Of a stretch of DNA of 64,000 nucleotides, positions 1 through 8,553 are shown piece by piece. The notes under the pieces were generated by a model. The model worked only from the letters and a program-made list of their open reading frames with translations, did not search any database and was not told the origin of the DNA. Each line of letters begins with the position of its first letter. Position 1 is the stretch's first letter. Source of the DNA: Pseudomonadota bacterium. Its GTDB lineage: Bacteria > Pseudomonadota > Gammaproteobacteria > Burkholderiales > Burkholderiaceae_F. The DNA lies in the NCBI GenBank assembly GCA_029778535.1, contig JAKOQB010000139.1, positions 55,422 through 119,421 of the forward strand. Direction: 5' to 3'. Made by a program: the position numbers and the translations under genes.

Positions 1-1
1 C

Positions 2-1864
2 AAGGACCACTACACCGCCGCGCGCGAGGGCACCGACGAGATCGGCCTGGCGGTGCTGGCGACCACGTTCTCGATCGTCGCGGTGTTCGTGCCGATCGCG
101 TTCATGAGCGGCATCGTCGGCAAGTTCTTCTACCCGTTCGGCATGACCGTCGTGGTCGCGGTGCTGGCGTCGCTGTTCGTCAGCTTCACGCTCGACCCGA
201 TGCTGTCGGCGGTGTGGCGCGATCCGCCGCAGGGGGCGAAGGACCTGCGCTGGATCGGGCCGCTGCTGCGCCGTTTCGACCGCTGGGTCGAGACGTGGCA
301 CAGGATCTACGACCGGTTGCTGCGCGCCGCGCTCGAGCGGCGCAAGACCACGCTGGCGATCGCGACCGCGAGCTTCCTCGCCAGCCTGCCGATCGCGGGC
401 TTCGTCGGCGGCGAACTGATGCCGCAGGCTGATCAGAGCTTCACCAGCGTGTCCCTGACGATGCCGGTCGGCTCCAGCCTCGAGTACGCGGACGAGCGCG
501 TCAAGCGCGTCGAGGCCGTGCTGCGCGAGTTTCCCGAGATCGAATCGATCGACACCAGCATCGGCGCCGACGGCGCGCGCAACAACGGCCGCATCAACCT
601 GAAGCTGGTGCCGAGGAGCCAGCGCACGCGCTCGCAGAAGCAGGTCGAGGAGGCGATCCGCAAGCGCGTGGCCGGCATCCCCGGCGTGCAGCTCACGGTC
701 GGCTTCCAGGGCGCGATCTACGTGGCGCTGCTGGGCAACAACGACGCCGAGATGCGGCGCGTGATGGCGGACTTCAGGAACAAGGTCGCGCAGATCCGCG
801 GCGTGACCGACATCGACGTGTCGATCAAGGAAGGCACGCCGGCGCTCTCGGTACGGCTGAAGCCGGAACTCGCGGCCGAGTACGGCATCACGCACGCGCA
901 GCTCGGCGCCACGCTGCGCGCGCTGGTGGGCGGGGAGAACTCGGGCTACTGGCTGGCACCCGACGGGCAGAACTACGAGGTGATCACGCAACTGCCACGC
1001 GTGAATCGCACGGTGACCGACGACATCGCCAACCTCAACATCGCCACCGGCCGCATGATGGCCGACGGGCAGCCCGAGGTCGTGCCGCTGCGCGCGATCG
1101 CGACGATCGAGCGCACCTACAACCCCGACAACATCCGGCGCCAGGACCTGCAGCGACGGGTCGCGCTGTTCGCCAACGTCGAAGGGCGGCCGGCGGGCGA
1201 TGCCGGCAAGGAAGTGCAGGAACTGGTGAAGTCGTACCAGTTGCCGCCGGGTCTGCGCTTCGACGTCGGCGGCCAGATCCGCGACCAGCAGGAAGTGAGC
1301 GCCGCGATCGGCGGTGCCTTGGCTCTGGCGGTGATCTTCATCTACATCGTGCTGGCGTCGCAGTTCGGCAGCTTCATCCAGCCGATCGCGATCATGGCGT
1401 CGCTGCCGCTGTCGATCGTCGGCGTGATGCTCGCGCTGCTGGTGACGAACACGACGCTGAACATCTTCTCGATGATCGGCGTCGTGTTCCTGATGGGGCT
1501 GGTGACCAAGAACGCGATCCTGCTGGTCGACTTCGCCAACCAGGGGCAGAAGAAGGGCATGAGCCGCGTCGACGCACTGCTCGCCGCCGGGCAGACGCGG
1601 CTGCGGCCGATCCTGATGACGACCGCGGCGATGATCTTCGGCATGTTGCCGCTGGCGATCGGCCTGGGCGAGGGCGCCGAGCAGCAGGCGCCGATGGGCC
1701 GCGCGATCATCGGCGGCGTGATCACCTCCACGCTGCTGACGCTGGTCGTGGTGCCGGTGATCTATTCGTATCTCGACGCGTGGGAGAAGCGCTGGTTTCG
1801 CCGCCGCGCGCCGGCCGGCGGCGCCACCGCGCTCACGCATCAGCCGGCGGAGCGCGAGCGCTGA
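2..1864 (+). CDS. RND efflux pump inner-membrane permease, C-terminal part (5' truncated by window edge)
   Basis: This is the inner-membrane, proton-driven subunit of a tripartite RND (HAE1/AcrB-type) exporter. The reading frame is open from base 2, so the start lies upstream and about 620 residues remain of a protein normally about 1030 long. The fragment opens in the TM4-TM6 region (motif [20 protein letters not shown]), passes through the second large periplasmic domain, and ends with the TM8-TM12 bundle. That bundle has the typical [12 protein letters not shown] and [14 protein letters not shown] segments. The tail after the last helix is short and charged. No outer-membrane partner follows: the next gene is on the other strand after 187 bp in which I see nothing else. 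The family is clear, the substrate is not. Confidence 0.93.
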   Translation, partial: KDHYTAAREGTDEIGLAVLATTFSIVAVFVPIAFMSGIVGKFFYPFGMTVVVAVLASLFVSFTLDPMLSAVWRDPPQGAKDLRWIGPLLRRFDRWVETWHRIYDRLLRAALERRKTTLAIATASFLASLPIAGFVGGELMPQADQSFTSVSLTMPVGSSLEYADERVKRVEAVLREFPEIESIDTSIGADGARNNGRINLKLVPRSQRTRSQKQVEEAIRKRVAGIPGVQLTVGFQGAIYVALLGNNDAEMRRVMADFRNKVAQIRGVTDIDVSIKEGTPALSVRLKPELAAEYGITHAQLGATLRALVGGENSGYWLAPDGQNYEVITQLPRVNRTVTDDIANLNIATGRMMADGQPEVVPLRAIATIERTYNPDNIRRQDLQRRVALFANVEGRPAGDAGKEVQELVKSYQLPPGLRFDVGGQIRDQQEVSAAIGGALALAVIFIYIVLASQFGSFIQPIAIMASLPLSIVGVMLALLVTNTTLNIFSMIGVVFLMGLVTKNAILLVDFANQGQKKGMSRVDALLAAGQTRLRPILMTTAAMIFGMLPLAIGLGEGAEQQAPMGRAIIGGVITSTLLTLVVVPVIYSYLDAWEKRWFRRRAPAGGATALTHQPAERER

Positions 1865-2051
1865 AGCAGGGCGGGTGCTGCATTTGGCGCACGGCCGATC
1901 GTCTGCACTGCGCGCCGCCGGGTAAAGAACCCGATGCGCACCTGGCGCGTTCTGGCGGGCTGGCGTCGGCAGCTGCGACGAATCTGGGCGCGGGGTCGGT
2001 CTGACGCGACCGCTCACGCGGTGCCGCGTTCCTGCCGATGCAGGCGCGGAG

Positions 2052-2789
2052 TCAGGCCGCCGCGCGCAGCACGGCGAAAATGCACGACGCTCCAAGGAGC
2101 ATGAATCCGATCGAGCTCATCGCCGTCGTCGGACCCGCGCGCGCGTGCGCCTGCGGCAGGATGTCCGCGGCGCCGATGTAAAGCAGACAGCCGGCGAAGA
2201 AGCCGAGGTAAAACGCCAGGCGCTCGGGCGGCACGCTGAAGGCCAGCGTCGACAGCGCACCGAGCGCTGGCGCGATCGCGTTCAGCGCGAGCATGCGGCG
2301 CGCGCTGGCGCGCGCGTTCCCGTGCATCAGCATCAGGCTCACGGTGTTCAGGCCGTCGCAGAAGTCGTGCGCGATCACCGCGATTGCCACGCTGAGTCCC
2401 ACCGCGGGCGAGACCTGGAACGCGAGCCCCATGCCGACGCCATCGACAAAGCTGTGCCCGACCATGGCCGCGGCCGACAGCAGGCCTACGTCCGGATGAC
2501 GATGCCGTGCATAGCCCGCCTCGTGCGCGTGGTGCACCAGCACGAACGTCGCGAGCGCATGGAACAGCAGGAAGCCACCCGCCAGCGCCACCATGGCGGC
2601 GATGCCGTCACTGCCCGCGCGCTGCGACAGCGCGAAGATCTCCGGCAGCAGGTCGAAGGCGACGACGCCCAGCAGTGCGCCCGCGGTGAAGCCGAGCAGC
2701 AGGTGCCGGCGCGCGCCGAACCTGAGCGCGCACAGCCCGCCGGCCGAGGTGGAAAGCACGGTGACCAGCGACAGCAGCACGGCGTTCAT
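2052..2789 (-). CDS. ZIP family divalent metal transporter
   Basis: A 245-residue polytopic membrane protein of the ZIP (ZupT/GufA-like) family, which moves Zn2+ or Fe2+ into the cytoplasm. Two membrane helices carry the metal-site signatures: HSFVDGVGMGLAF around residues 110-122 and HDFCDGLNTV around 140-150, with His and Asp spaced as in TM4 and TM5. It is the last gene of a minus-strand operon, starting 19 nt after the DUF1272 gene. The presence of Cys-rich proteins (DUF1272, GFA) in the same operon fits a metal theme but proves nothing. Metal specificity cannot be read from the sequence. Confidence 0.85.
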   Translation of the reverse strand: MNAVLLSLVTVLSTSAGGLCALRFGARRHLLLGFTAGALLGVVAFDLLPEIFALSQRAGSDGIAAMVALAGGFLLFHALATFVLVHHAHEAGYARHRHPDVGLLSAAAMVGHSFVDGVGMGLAFQVSPAVGLSVAIAVIAHDFCDGLNTVSLMLMHGNARASARRMLALNAIAPALGALSTLAFSVPPERLAFYLGFFAGCLLYIGAADILPQAHARAGPTTAMSSIGFMLLGASCIFAVLRAAA

Positions 2790-2808
2790 CGTGGACCGCG
2801 CGCGCCGC

Positions 2809-3117
2809 TCATCTTTGCTCGGGACGCAGCGCCTCGATCGGCGCTGCGAACGTATGGTGCGCGGTCGCGTCGACCGGCCGGTGTTTCACCTGCGTGCCGG
2901 CCGGGTACTTGCCGAGATAGTTGTCGCCCTTCCAGTTCCGTGCCGGCCGGATCGGACGCGGCGCGAAGCCGCCGCCGCAGTTGGGGCAGACATTGCGCAG
3001 AACGCTCGTCGCGCACGCGGCGCAGAACGTGCACTCGAACGAGCAGATGCGCGCTTCGAGCGAATCGGGCGGCAGCGCCTGGTTGCAGTTCTCGCAGGTG
3101 GGCCTCAGTTCAAGCAT
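2809..3117 (-). CDS. DUF1272 zinc-ribbon-like small protein
   Basis: This 102-residue protein begins MLELRPTCENC, the hallmark of DUF1272, a small Cys-rich family of unknown function. It has four CxxC-like pairs (CENC, CSFEC, CAAC, CPNC) in the first 60 residues, which probably bind zinc. The family is usually 60-80 residues, so the roughly 40-residue basic tail is an extension. I chose the ATG at 3117 because it matches the family start and has AAAGGA about 7 nt upstream; a longer frame upstream lacks both. It lies 25 nt after the acetyltransferase gene and 19 nt before the ZIP gene, so co-transcription is likely. Confidence 0.8.
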   Translation of the reverse strand: MLELRPTCENCNQALPPDSLEARICSFECTFCAACATSVLRNVCPNCGGGFAPRPIRPARNWKGDNYLGKYPAGTQVKHRPVDATAHHTFAAPIEALRPEQR

Positions 3118-3142
3118 GTGATGTCCTTTCCGTGCCGGCCGC

Positions 3143-3727
3143 TCAATTGCGGGCGAAGTGCCGTTCACGCGTGAGCTGCATCAGGCACATATCCCAGCAG
3201 TTCGCGCCGACCTTGAAGTAATTCTGCTGCACGCCGTAGGTCTCGAACCCGAGCGTCGCGTAGAGCCGTAGCGCGGCAGTGTTGGTGGACACCACGCTCA
3301 GCTCGACCTGCTCCAGCCCGGACAATTCGAATGCCGAAGCCAGCGTCGCCAGCATCAGGCGCTGGCCGATCGAGCGGCCGCGCTGCACGGGGTCGACATA
3401 GACCTGCGAGATGTCGCCGCGGTGCATCGTCTTGCGGCGCTCGCGTCGAGTGAATGCGGCGAGCCCGATCAGGCGCTCGCCGCAGAATGCGCCGACCACG
3501 AAGCGATCGGCCGCGCGCGCCTCGATGGCGGCTTCGAACGCCAGCGTCGTCAGTCGCGCTTCCTCCTCGAAGGTGACGCCGAAGCAGTTGGAGAACCGTT
3601 GCAGGCTTTCGAGCCGCAGCGCGCGATACAGTCCCGACTCGCCGGGCCGCAGCTTGCGGCAGTCGAGCTGCGGCGCGCGCTCGGCACGTTCTGCCGTCGC
3701 GGCGAAGTCTTGCATCGGCGCCGCCAT
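3143..3727 (-). CDS. GNAT family N-acetyltransferase
   Basis: A 194-residue cytoplasmic acetyltransferase of the GNAT fold, transferring acetyl from acetyl-CoA to an unknown amine. The acetyl-CoA pyrophosphate loop is visible as QRGRSIG at about residues 116-122, following the beta-4 strand ISQVYVDP, and the C-terminal part has NTAALRLYATLGF, a classic GNAT motif B. Its ATG is 3 nt after the stop of the secreted unknown gene, so the two are translated from one message. The substrate is not predictable. Confidence 0.88.
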   Translation of the reverse strand: MAAPMQDFAATAERAERAPQLDCRKLRPGESGLYRALRLESLQRFSNCFGVTFEEEARLTTLAFEAAIEARAADRFVVGAFCGERLIGLAAFTRRERRKTMHRGDISQVYVDPVQRGRSIGQRLMLATLASAFELSGLEQVELSVVSTNTAALRLYATLGFETYGVQQNYFKVGANCWDMCLMQLTRERHFARN

Positions 3728-3730
3728 CGG

Positions 3731-4882
3731 TCAGGGCTGCACGCCCAGCAATGGGCCCTGCAGGTCGGGGAAGTTCCGCGTGCTCAGCGCTTGAATCCCG
3801 GCGTTGTGCGTGCCATTGAATGGCGTCACGTCGCCGGGGCAACCGGCCTTCACCGCGTCGGCGGGCGAGTCGAACCACAGTCCGAGGTGGAACTGATGCA
3901 CGGGTCCGGTGGCGGGATTGAGCTGCGCATCGGGAAACGCGTTATGGTGGACCTCCGGCGCGGACGTGCTGCCGGGCGCGACGGTGAACGTCTCTGCGCT
4001 GAAGCGGCCGATGAACCGCTGATGGCCGCGGCCGTGCCGATCCGTTTCGATGTCGCCCTGATACCAGGCCAGTCCGAACGGCGCGTTGGCGCGCTGGATG
4101 ACGAAGAAGTCGAAATCGGTCGCAGGCGGAAGACCGCGCAGCGACACGTCCATCACTTCGGCCGCGCCGAACGACTGGATCGTTACGTCCGCCACCGCAT
4201 CGGCCAGACATCCGGCGCCCTCGGCCCGCGCGGAGCGCACCATGCCGAACGCGGCGCGCTTGCCGGCGACACTGACCGGCGCGTCGCCGTTGTCGGGCGC
4301 GAAGTCGGAGACCGTGGTATTCGCCAGCGAGACCTGCGACCGCGGCCACAGGTTGAACGTGTAATCCTTGAGCGCGAAGCCCTGCGACGGGAACAACGAC
4401 AGCGGCACCGTGGCCGAGATCCGGCTGCCGGTGATGCGGACGGTCACGTCGGGCAGCGGCACGATGCCGGGGTTCAGCGCATCGAAGTACACCGCCTGGC
4501 CGCCGGCGGTCAGGCCCACCGCGGCGTCCCAGCGCACGCCGCCGCCGATCTTCGGTTCGCCCCCGAACGGGCCCTGGAACACCAGGTCGCGGCCGACCTC
4601 TCCCTTGCCGCGATCGATGCCGAACACGTAGAACTTGCCCGATGCCGTGTCGATCGGACCGGCGACGTTTCCGGTGAAAGTGATGGTGCCCGCCTTTGGG
4701 TCGATGACGACGTCGGCGGACCGCACGTCGAGATCCGCATCCTTCGGGCCGGCATACGACGGCAGGAAGTCGCCGCGCGCATCGATGAAAGGCGACTCAT
4801 TCGATGCCGACGCCTCGACGCCGGCGGTCATTGCAAGGCCGAGCAACGCAATGGGCAACGCGCATGCGTGTGAACGATTCAT
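3731..4882 (-). CDS. Secreted protein of unknown function
   Basis: A 383-residue protein I do not recognise. The first 25-27 residues form a clear Sec signal peptide (MNRSHACALPIALLGLAMTAG, cleavage probably near VEASA), so the mature protein should be periplasmic or exported. The rest is rich in Gly, Pro, Phe and beta-strand-like stretches with very few Cys, and contains no motif I can name. The start has GAGGAAACACCA just upstream, nearly identical to the ribosome site of the preceding GFA gene. It sits 36 nt after that gene and 3 nt before the GNAT gene, so it belongs to a five-gene operon ending with the ZIP transporter. Confidence 0.75.
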   Translation of the reverse strand: MNRSHACALPIALLGLAMTAGVEASASNESPFIDARGDFLPSYAGPKDADLDVRSADVVIDPKAGTITFTGNVAGPIDTASGKFYVFGIDRGKGEVGRDLVFQGPFGGEPKIGGGVRWDAAVGLTAGGQAVYFDALNPGIVPLPDVTVRITGSRISATVPLSLFPSQGFALKDYTFNLWPRSQVSLANTTVSDFAPDNGDAPVSVAGKRAAFGMVRSARAEGAGCLADAVADVTIQSFGAAEVMDVSLRGLPPATDFDFFVIQRANAPFGLAWYQGDIETDRHGRGHQRFIGRFSAETFTVAPGSTSAPEVHHNAFPDAQLNPATGPVHQFHLGLWFDSPADAVKAGCPGDVTPFNGTHNAGIQALSTRNFPDLQGPLLGVQP

Positions 4883-4918
4883 TGGTGTTTCCTCTTCAGT
4901 AGAACAGCATCGAATGCA

Positions 4919-5389
4919 TCACTCCGGCACGGCCATGCCCGAGCCGCCCATCTCCTTCGGCAGATCCTTCAGCTTCGGCAGGCCGTCCTTGATGCGCAAT
5001 TTCGTTTCCTGGTAGTTGACGTGCACGCCGGCGCGGTAAGGAAAGTCCGGAATCACTGCGGCGTAGACGTCGGTGAGCCCCATGCCCGGATGCTCGGTGA
5101 GCAGATGTCCGCCGCAGGTCTTGCACCACCTGCGGTAGCTGTGCGGCGTCTTGTTGAACGTGCCGAGGTTGTCGGCACCCTTCGTGATCCGTACCGCCTC
5201 GGGCTTCCACAGCGTGAAGGCATTGACGGGCGCCGCCGACCAGCTCCGGCATGACTCGCAATGGCAGTAACCCATCGCGGCGGGCTCGCCGCTGACGGTG
5301 AATTGAACGGCGCCGCAGAAGCAGCTGCCGTGGTAGGTCTTTCCTTGGGTTGACGTCTCGGTTGATTGACGGGCAGTTACGCTATCCAT
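4919..5389 (-). CDS. GFA family (CENP-V/GFA fold) zinc protein
   Basis: A 156-residue protein of the glutathione-dependent formaldehyde-activating enzyme family (DUF636). The zinc-binding cysteines are in place: SCFCGAVQF near residue 22, CHCESCRSW near residue 43 and CKTCGGHL near residue 90. Many family members have no known activity, so the formaldehyde role is not implied. I chose the ATG at 5389, which has GAGGAAACT just upstream; open frame continues further up but lacks family similarity. It heads the minus-strand operon and is divergent from the AraC regulator, 147 bp apart, which makes it a plausible target of that regulator. Confidence 0.85.
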   Translation of the reverse strand: MDSVTARQSTETSTQGKTYHGSCFCGAVQFTVSGEPAAMGYCHCESCRSWSAAPVNAFTLWKPEAVRITKGADNLGTFNKTPHSYRRWCKTCGGHLLTEHPGMGLTDVYAAVIPDFPYRAGVHVNYQETKLRIKDGLPKLKDLPKEMGGSGMAVPE

Positions 5390-5536
5390 TGAGTTTCCTC
5401 GCGGTTTGGGGTCCTGCCGGTCGACCGGCACGGACGGTGATTCGTGGCTGCGCGCAGCGGCGTCGATGATTCGGCAGTGCGCGTTGCTACTATCGATGCG
5501 ACCGGACTTCGCGTGTTGTCCGCCCCTCCGCGTTTC

Positions 5537-6532
5537 ATGTCCGAAACCCCAATGGATGCCCTGTCGAGCGTGCTCAAGTCGGTGCGACTCGAAGGCGCCG
5601 TCTTCCTCAACGCGGAGTTCACGGCGCCGTGGTGCATCCGCGGGCGGTTCGGCCTGGCGCGCGCGCGCGAACGCCTGCCCGGCGCCGACCACGTGGTGTT
5701 TTTCCACTTTCTCGTCGAAGGACGCTGCAAGGTGCGGCTGGTCGACGAGCGTGGCGACGTCGCGCAAGTGCTCGACGTGTCCGCCGGTGACGTGATCCTG
5801 CTGCCGCAGGACGACCGCTACCTGATGGGCAGCGACCTGCACGTCGCGCCAATGGACACGGACAACGTGGACGCGGCGGCGGCCGCGGCCGAGCCGGAGT
5901 TCATTCAGATGCGCCACGGCGGAGGCGGCGCGGCCACGCGTTTCGTGTGCGGCTATCTCGGCTGCAATCGCAGCGTGAGCAGGCCGCTGATTGCGGCGCT
6001 ACCGCGCATGCTGTGCATCCCCATCGGCGACGGCCACGCGATGACGCTGCTGCGCGACCTGCTGCGCGTGGGCGTGCGCGAATCGCTCGCGCCGCGAACG
6101 GGCGCCGAGTCGATGCTGGCCAAGCTGGCCGAACTGATCTTCGTCGAAGCGCTGCGCCGCTACGCAGAAGCGCTGCCGCCCGAGGTGACGGGCTGGTTCG
6201 CCGCCGTGCGCGACGCTCATGTCGGGCGGGCGCTCGCGCTGCTGCACGAAGAACCGGGCAGGGCTTGGACGGTGGACGAACTGGCGCGCGAAGTGGCGCT
6301 GTCGCGTTCGGCGCTGGCCGAGCGCTTCGCCACGCTCGTCGGCGAGCCGCCGATGCAGTATCTGACGCGCTGGCGCCTGGCGCTCGCGGCGCAGGCGCTG
6401 CGCGCCGGCGCGGAGCCGCTCGCGCGCGTGGCCGCGCGCAGCGGCTACGAGACGGAAGCCGCGTTCAGCCGCGCGTTCAAGCGCGAGTTCGGCGTGCCAC
6501 CCGCCGCGTGGCGTCGGGCCGGAACGACATAG
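5537..6532 (+). CDS. AraC family transcriptional regulator with cupin sensor domain
   Basis: A 331-residue regulator. The N-terminal half is a cupin_6-type ligand domain (about residues 5-190). The C-terminal 100 residues form the double helix-turn-helix AraC domain, with WTVDELAREVALSRSALAERF as helix-turn-helix 1 and RSGYETEAAFSRAFKREFG as helix-turn-helix 2. This arrangement is typical of regulators next to small-molecule or redox genes. The start at 5537 (MSETPMDALSS) fits the family; a second ATG lies at 5552. It is divergent from the GFA gene, its most likely target. The ligand is unknown. Confidence 0.88.
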   Translation: MSETPMDALSSVLKSVRLEGAVFLNAEFTAPWCIRGRFGLARARERLPGADHVVFFHFLVEGRCKVRLVDERGDVAQVLDVSAGDVILLPQDDRYLMGSDLHVAPMDTDNVDAAAAAAEPEFIQMRHGGGGAATRFVCGYLGCNRSVSRPLIAALPRMLCIPIGDGHAMTLLRDLLRVGVRESLAPRTGAESMLAKLAELIFVEALRRYAEALPPEVTGWFAAVRDAHVGRALALLHEEPGRAWTVDELAREVALSRSALAERFATLVGEPPMQYLTRWRLALAAQALRAGAEPLARVAARSGYETEAAFSRAFKREFGVPPAAWRRAGTT

Positions 6533-6565
6533 CGTCGCGCCCCTGCGGCGGGCCCGTGCGCAGTC

Positions 6566-7081
6566 CTATTTCGCGCGCTTGAGCACGACCTCCGCGATGC
6601 CGCCGCCGGACGACGCCGGCGTGCGCCACCGCAGTTCATCGCCTTCGAGACTGAACGGCCGCTTCTGCACCGTGCCGTTCCAGTTGGGGAACGTGCTGGT
6701 CTCGATCTCGAACGTGATGGTCTTGCCGGTCTCGTCGACGGTGTAGCGGCCGAAGTGCGCGATCGACCCCTGCACGACGGCTTTGTATTCGTCCGCGGTG
6801 CCCTGCATCCGATCATTGGAAGCGAACTTCGGCAGACCCGCGCGCGAAGTCAGCAGTTGATAGTGGCCGTTGCCGTCGAACATCGCCACGCCCTGCGGGT
6901 TGGGACCGTAGAGCGGCACGCGGCTGCCATCGGGGCGCACCGTGTCGACCGCGACGTACGTCCACGTTCCGATCAAGCGCTCAGCAAGCGACTTCTGCTG
7001 GCCGGCGGCACTGCCGGGCAGGGTGGTCGCGGCGAACAACAGTGACAGCGTGGTCGCTGCAAGCATGGCGGAACGTTTCAC
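6566..7081 (-). CDS. Lipocalin-like secreted protein
   Basis: A 171-residue protein with a signal peptide of about 26 residues ending near GSAAGQ, followed by a lipocalin-like domain. The pattern LIGTWTYVAVD at the start of the mature region and repeated short beta strands (GHYQLLTS, AHFGRYTVDE, ITFEIETS) are characteristic of the small lipocalin-like family seen in proteobacteria. The start is GTG at 7081, supported by GGAGG 7 nt upstream. It converges on the AraC gene and is separated by 221 bp from the TRAP operon that reads the other way. The ligand is unknown. Confidence 0.75.
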   Translation of the reverse strand: MKRSAMLAATTLSLLFAATTLPGSAAGQQKSLAERLIGTWTYVAVDTVRPDGSRVPLYGPNPQGVAMFDGNGHYQLLTSRAGLPKFASNDRMQGTADEYKAVVQGSIAHFGRYTVDETGKTITFEIETSTFPNWNGTVQKRPFSLEGDELRWRTPASSGGGIAEVVLKRAK

Positions 7082-7302
7082 GACGGACCTCCGTTCCCGA
7101 CGCGAACTGCGAACAGGGGCGCGAGTATGCGCTCAAGGACACGCCGCGGCGCATCGGGGCATCTGCGTACGGTCCCACCGTATGAGCTTTCCTGATTGCG
7201 ACGGCCTTGTCGCGCGCGCAGGATTTCGTGCCGCCCGCACGAGGCGCCGCTGGATTGCGCACGCATCCACGTACGAACACCAACGATTCCGGAGACAGAG
7301 CG

Positions 7303-8451
7303 ATGCGAGACTTCTTGAACGAGCCAGACGCGCCGCAATCGGTTGCGGCGCAGGAACCTTCGCGCCGGCGCCTCTTCAAGACCGCCGCGGCCGCCGCGGT
7401 CGGCGTGGCCGCGACCGCGCCCGGTCCCTACATCCGCACCGCGGCCGCGGCGGGCACGACCTGGAAGGTGCAGACGTCGTGGCCGGCCGGCGTCGGTCTG
7501 CAGACCTTCAAGAACTGGTGCGCGACGATCAAGGAGAAGACCGGCGGCGAACTGGAGTTCAAGCCGTTCGCGGCCAAGGAGGTCGTCGGCGATTTCGAGC
7601 TGCTCGACGGCGTGAAGAACGGCGTGCTGGAGGCGATGAACTCCTTCACGCTGTACTGGGCCGGCAAGATTCCGGCGACGGCGTTCCTCAGCTCGTACCT
7701 GATGGGGCTGCGCTACCCGCACGAGTGGGACGTGTTCTTCTACAGCAAGAACGGGCTGCAGGCAGCGCGCGACATCTTCGCCAAGCAGGGCCTGTACTAC
7801 GTGAACCGCATTCACCACGGTCCGAACATCATCCACTCGAAGAACCCGATCCGCACGATCGAGGATTTCAAGGGGCTGAAGCTGCGCGTTCCCGGCGGGA
7901 TGATCGCCGAAGGCTTCGCGGCGATCGGCGCGCGTACCACGCTGCTGCCGGGCGGTGAAGTCTTCTCCGCGCTGGAGAAGGGCACGGTCGACGCCGCCGA
8001 CTACACCGGCCCCGCCGTCAACTGGGATCTCGGCTTCCAGCAGGTCACCAAGTACATCTGGATCGGCCCGCCGGGACTGGAGTCGATCTACCAGCCGGTT
8101 GACCTGATGGACTTCGTCGTGAAGATGGACGTGTGGAACAAGCTGTCGCCGAAGATGAAGGTGTGGCTCGACGACGAGATCCAGGTCTACTCGAACCTTC
8201 ATCACGCCGCGATCCAGGCGGCCGACATGGAGGCATGGGGCAAGTTCCTGAAGGCGGGCATCCAGATCAACCGCCTGCCGGCGGAGGATCTGCCCAAGTT
8301 CCAGCGCGTCGCGGTGCCGATCTGGTTCAAGTGGGCCAACAAGGACAAGGACGCCGCGCGGCTGTTCAAGCTGCAGCTCGAGGTGATGGAGAGCCCGACG
8401 TTCGGCTACGTCACGCCCGACATGTACAAGGGCATGAAGCTCGAGGCGTAA
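7303..8451 (+). CDS. TRAP transporter substrate-binding protein (DctP family)
   Basis: The 382-residue periplasmic receptor of a tripartite ATP-independent transporter. The N-terminus has a twin-arginine-like signal (RRRLFKTAAAAAVGVAA) and the mature part shows the DctP signature region around KGLKLRVPGGMIAEGF, which includes the Arg that binds substrate carboxylate in this family. The start ATG follows GGAG. It is followed by a hairpin at 8494-8523 and then the two membrane subunits, the normal order dctP-dctQ-dctM. The substrate is probably a small organic or keto acid; nothing narrower can be read. Confidence 0.92.
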   Translation: MRDFLNEPDAPQSVAAQEPSRRRLFKTAAAAAVGVAATAPGPYIRTAAAAGTTWKVQTSWPAGVGLQTFKNWCATIKEKTGGELEFKPFAAKEVVGDFELLDGVKNGVLEAMNSFTLYWAGKIPATAFLSSYLMGLRYPHEWDVFFYSKNGLQAARDIFAKQGLYYVNRIHHGPNIIHSKNPIRTIEDFKGLKLRVPGGMIAEGFAAIGARTTLLPGGEVFSALEKGTVDAADYTGPAVNWDLGFQQVTKYIWIGPPGLESIYQPVDLMDFVVKMDVWNKLSPKMKVWLDDEIQVYSNLHHAAIQAADMEAWGKFLKAGIQINRLPAEDLPKFQRVAVPIWFKWANKDKDAARLFKLQLEVMESPTFGYVTPDMYKGMKLEA

Positions 8452-8493
8452 CGGCCGCGTTCCCCACGCGGCGGCCAATGCAACTGTCTTGCG

Positions 8494-8523
8494 GATGCGG
8501 GCGCTTGAGCCGGCGCCCGCATC
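8494..8523 (+). terminator. Intercistronic hairpin after the binding-protein gene
   Basis: An 11-bp perfect stem (8494-8504 with 8513-8523, loop of 8) followed by GTTTGTC lies between dctP and the permease genes. Such structures often act as partial terminators or 3' stabilisers so that the binding protein is made in excess over the membrane subunits. The U-tract is weak, so full termination is unlikely. Confidence 0.55.
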
Positions 8524-8553
8524 GTTTGTCGTGCTCCGCCTCCTGAGACCCCG

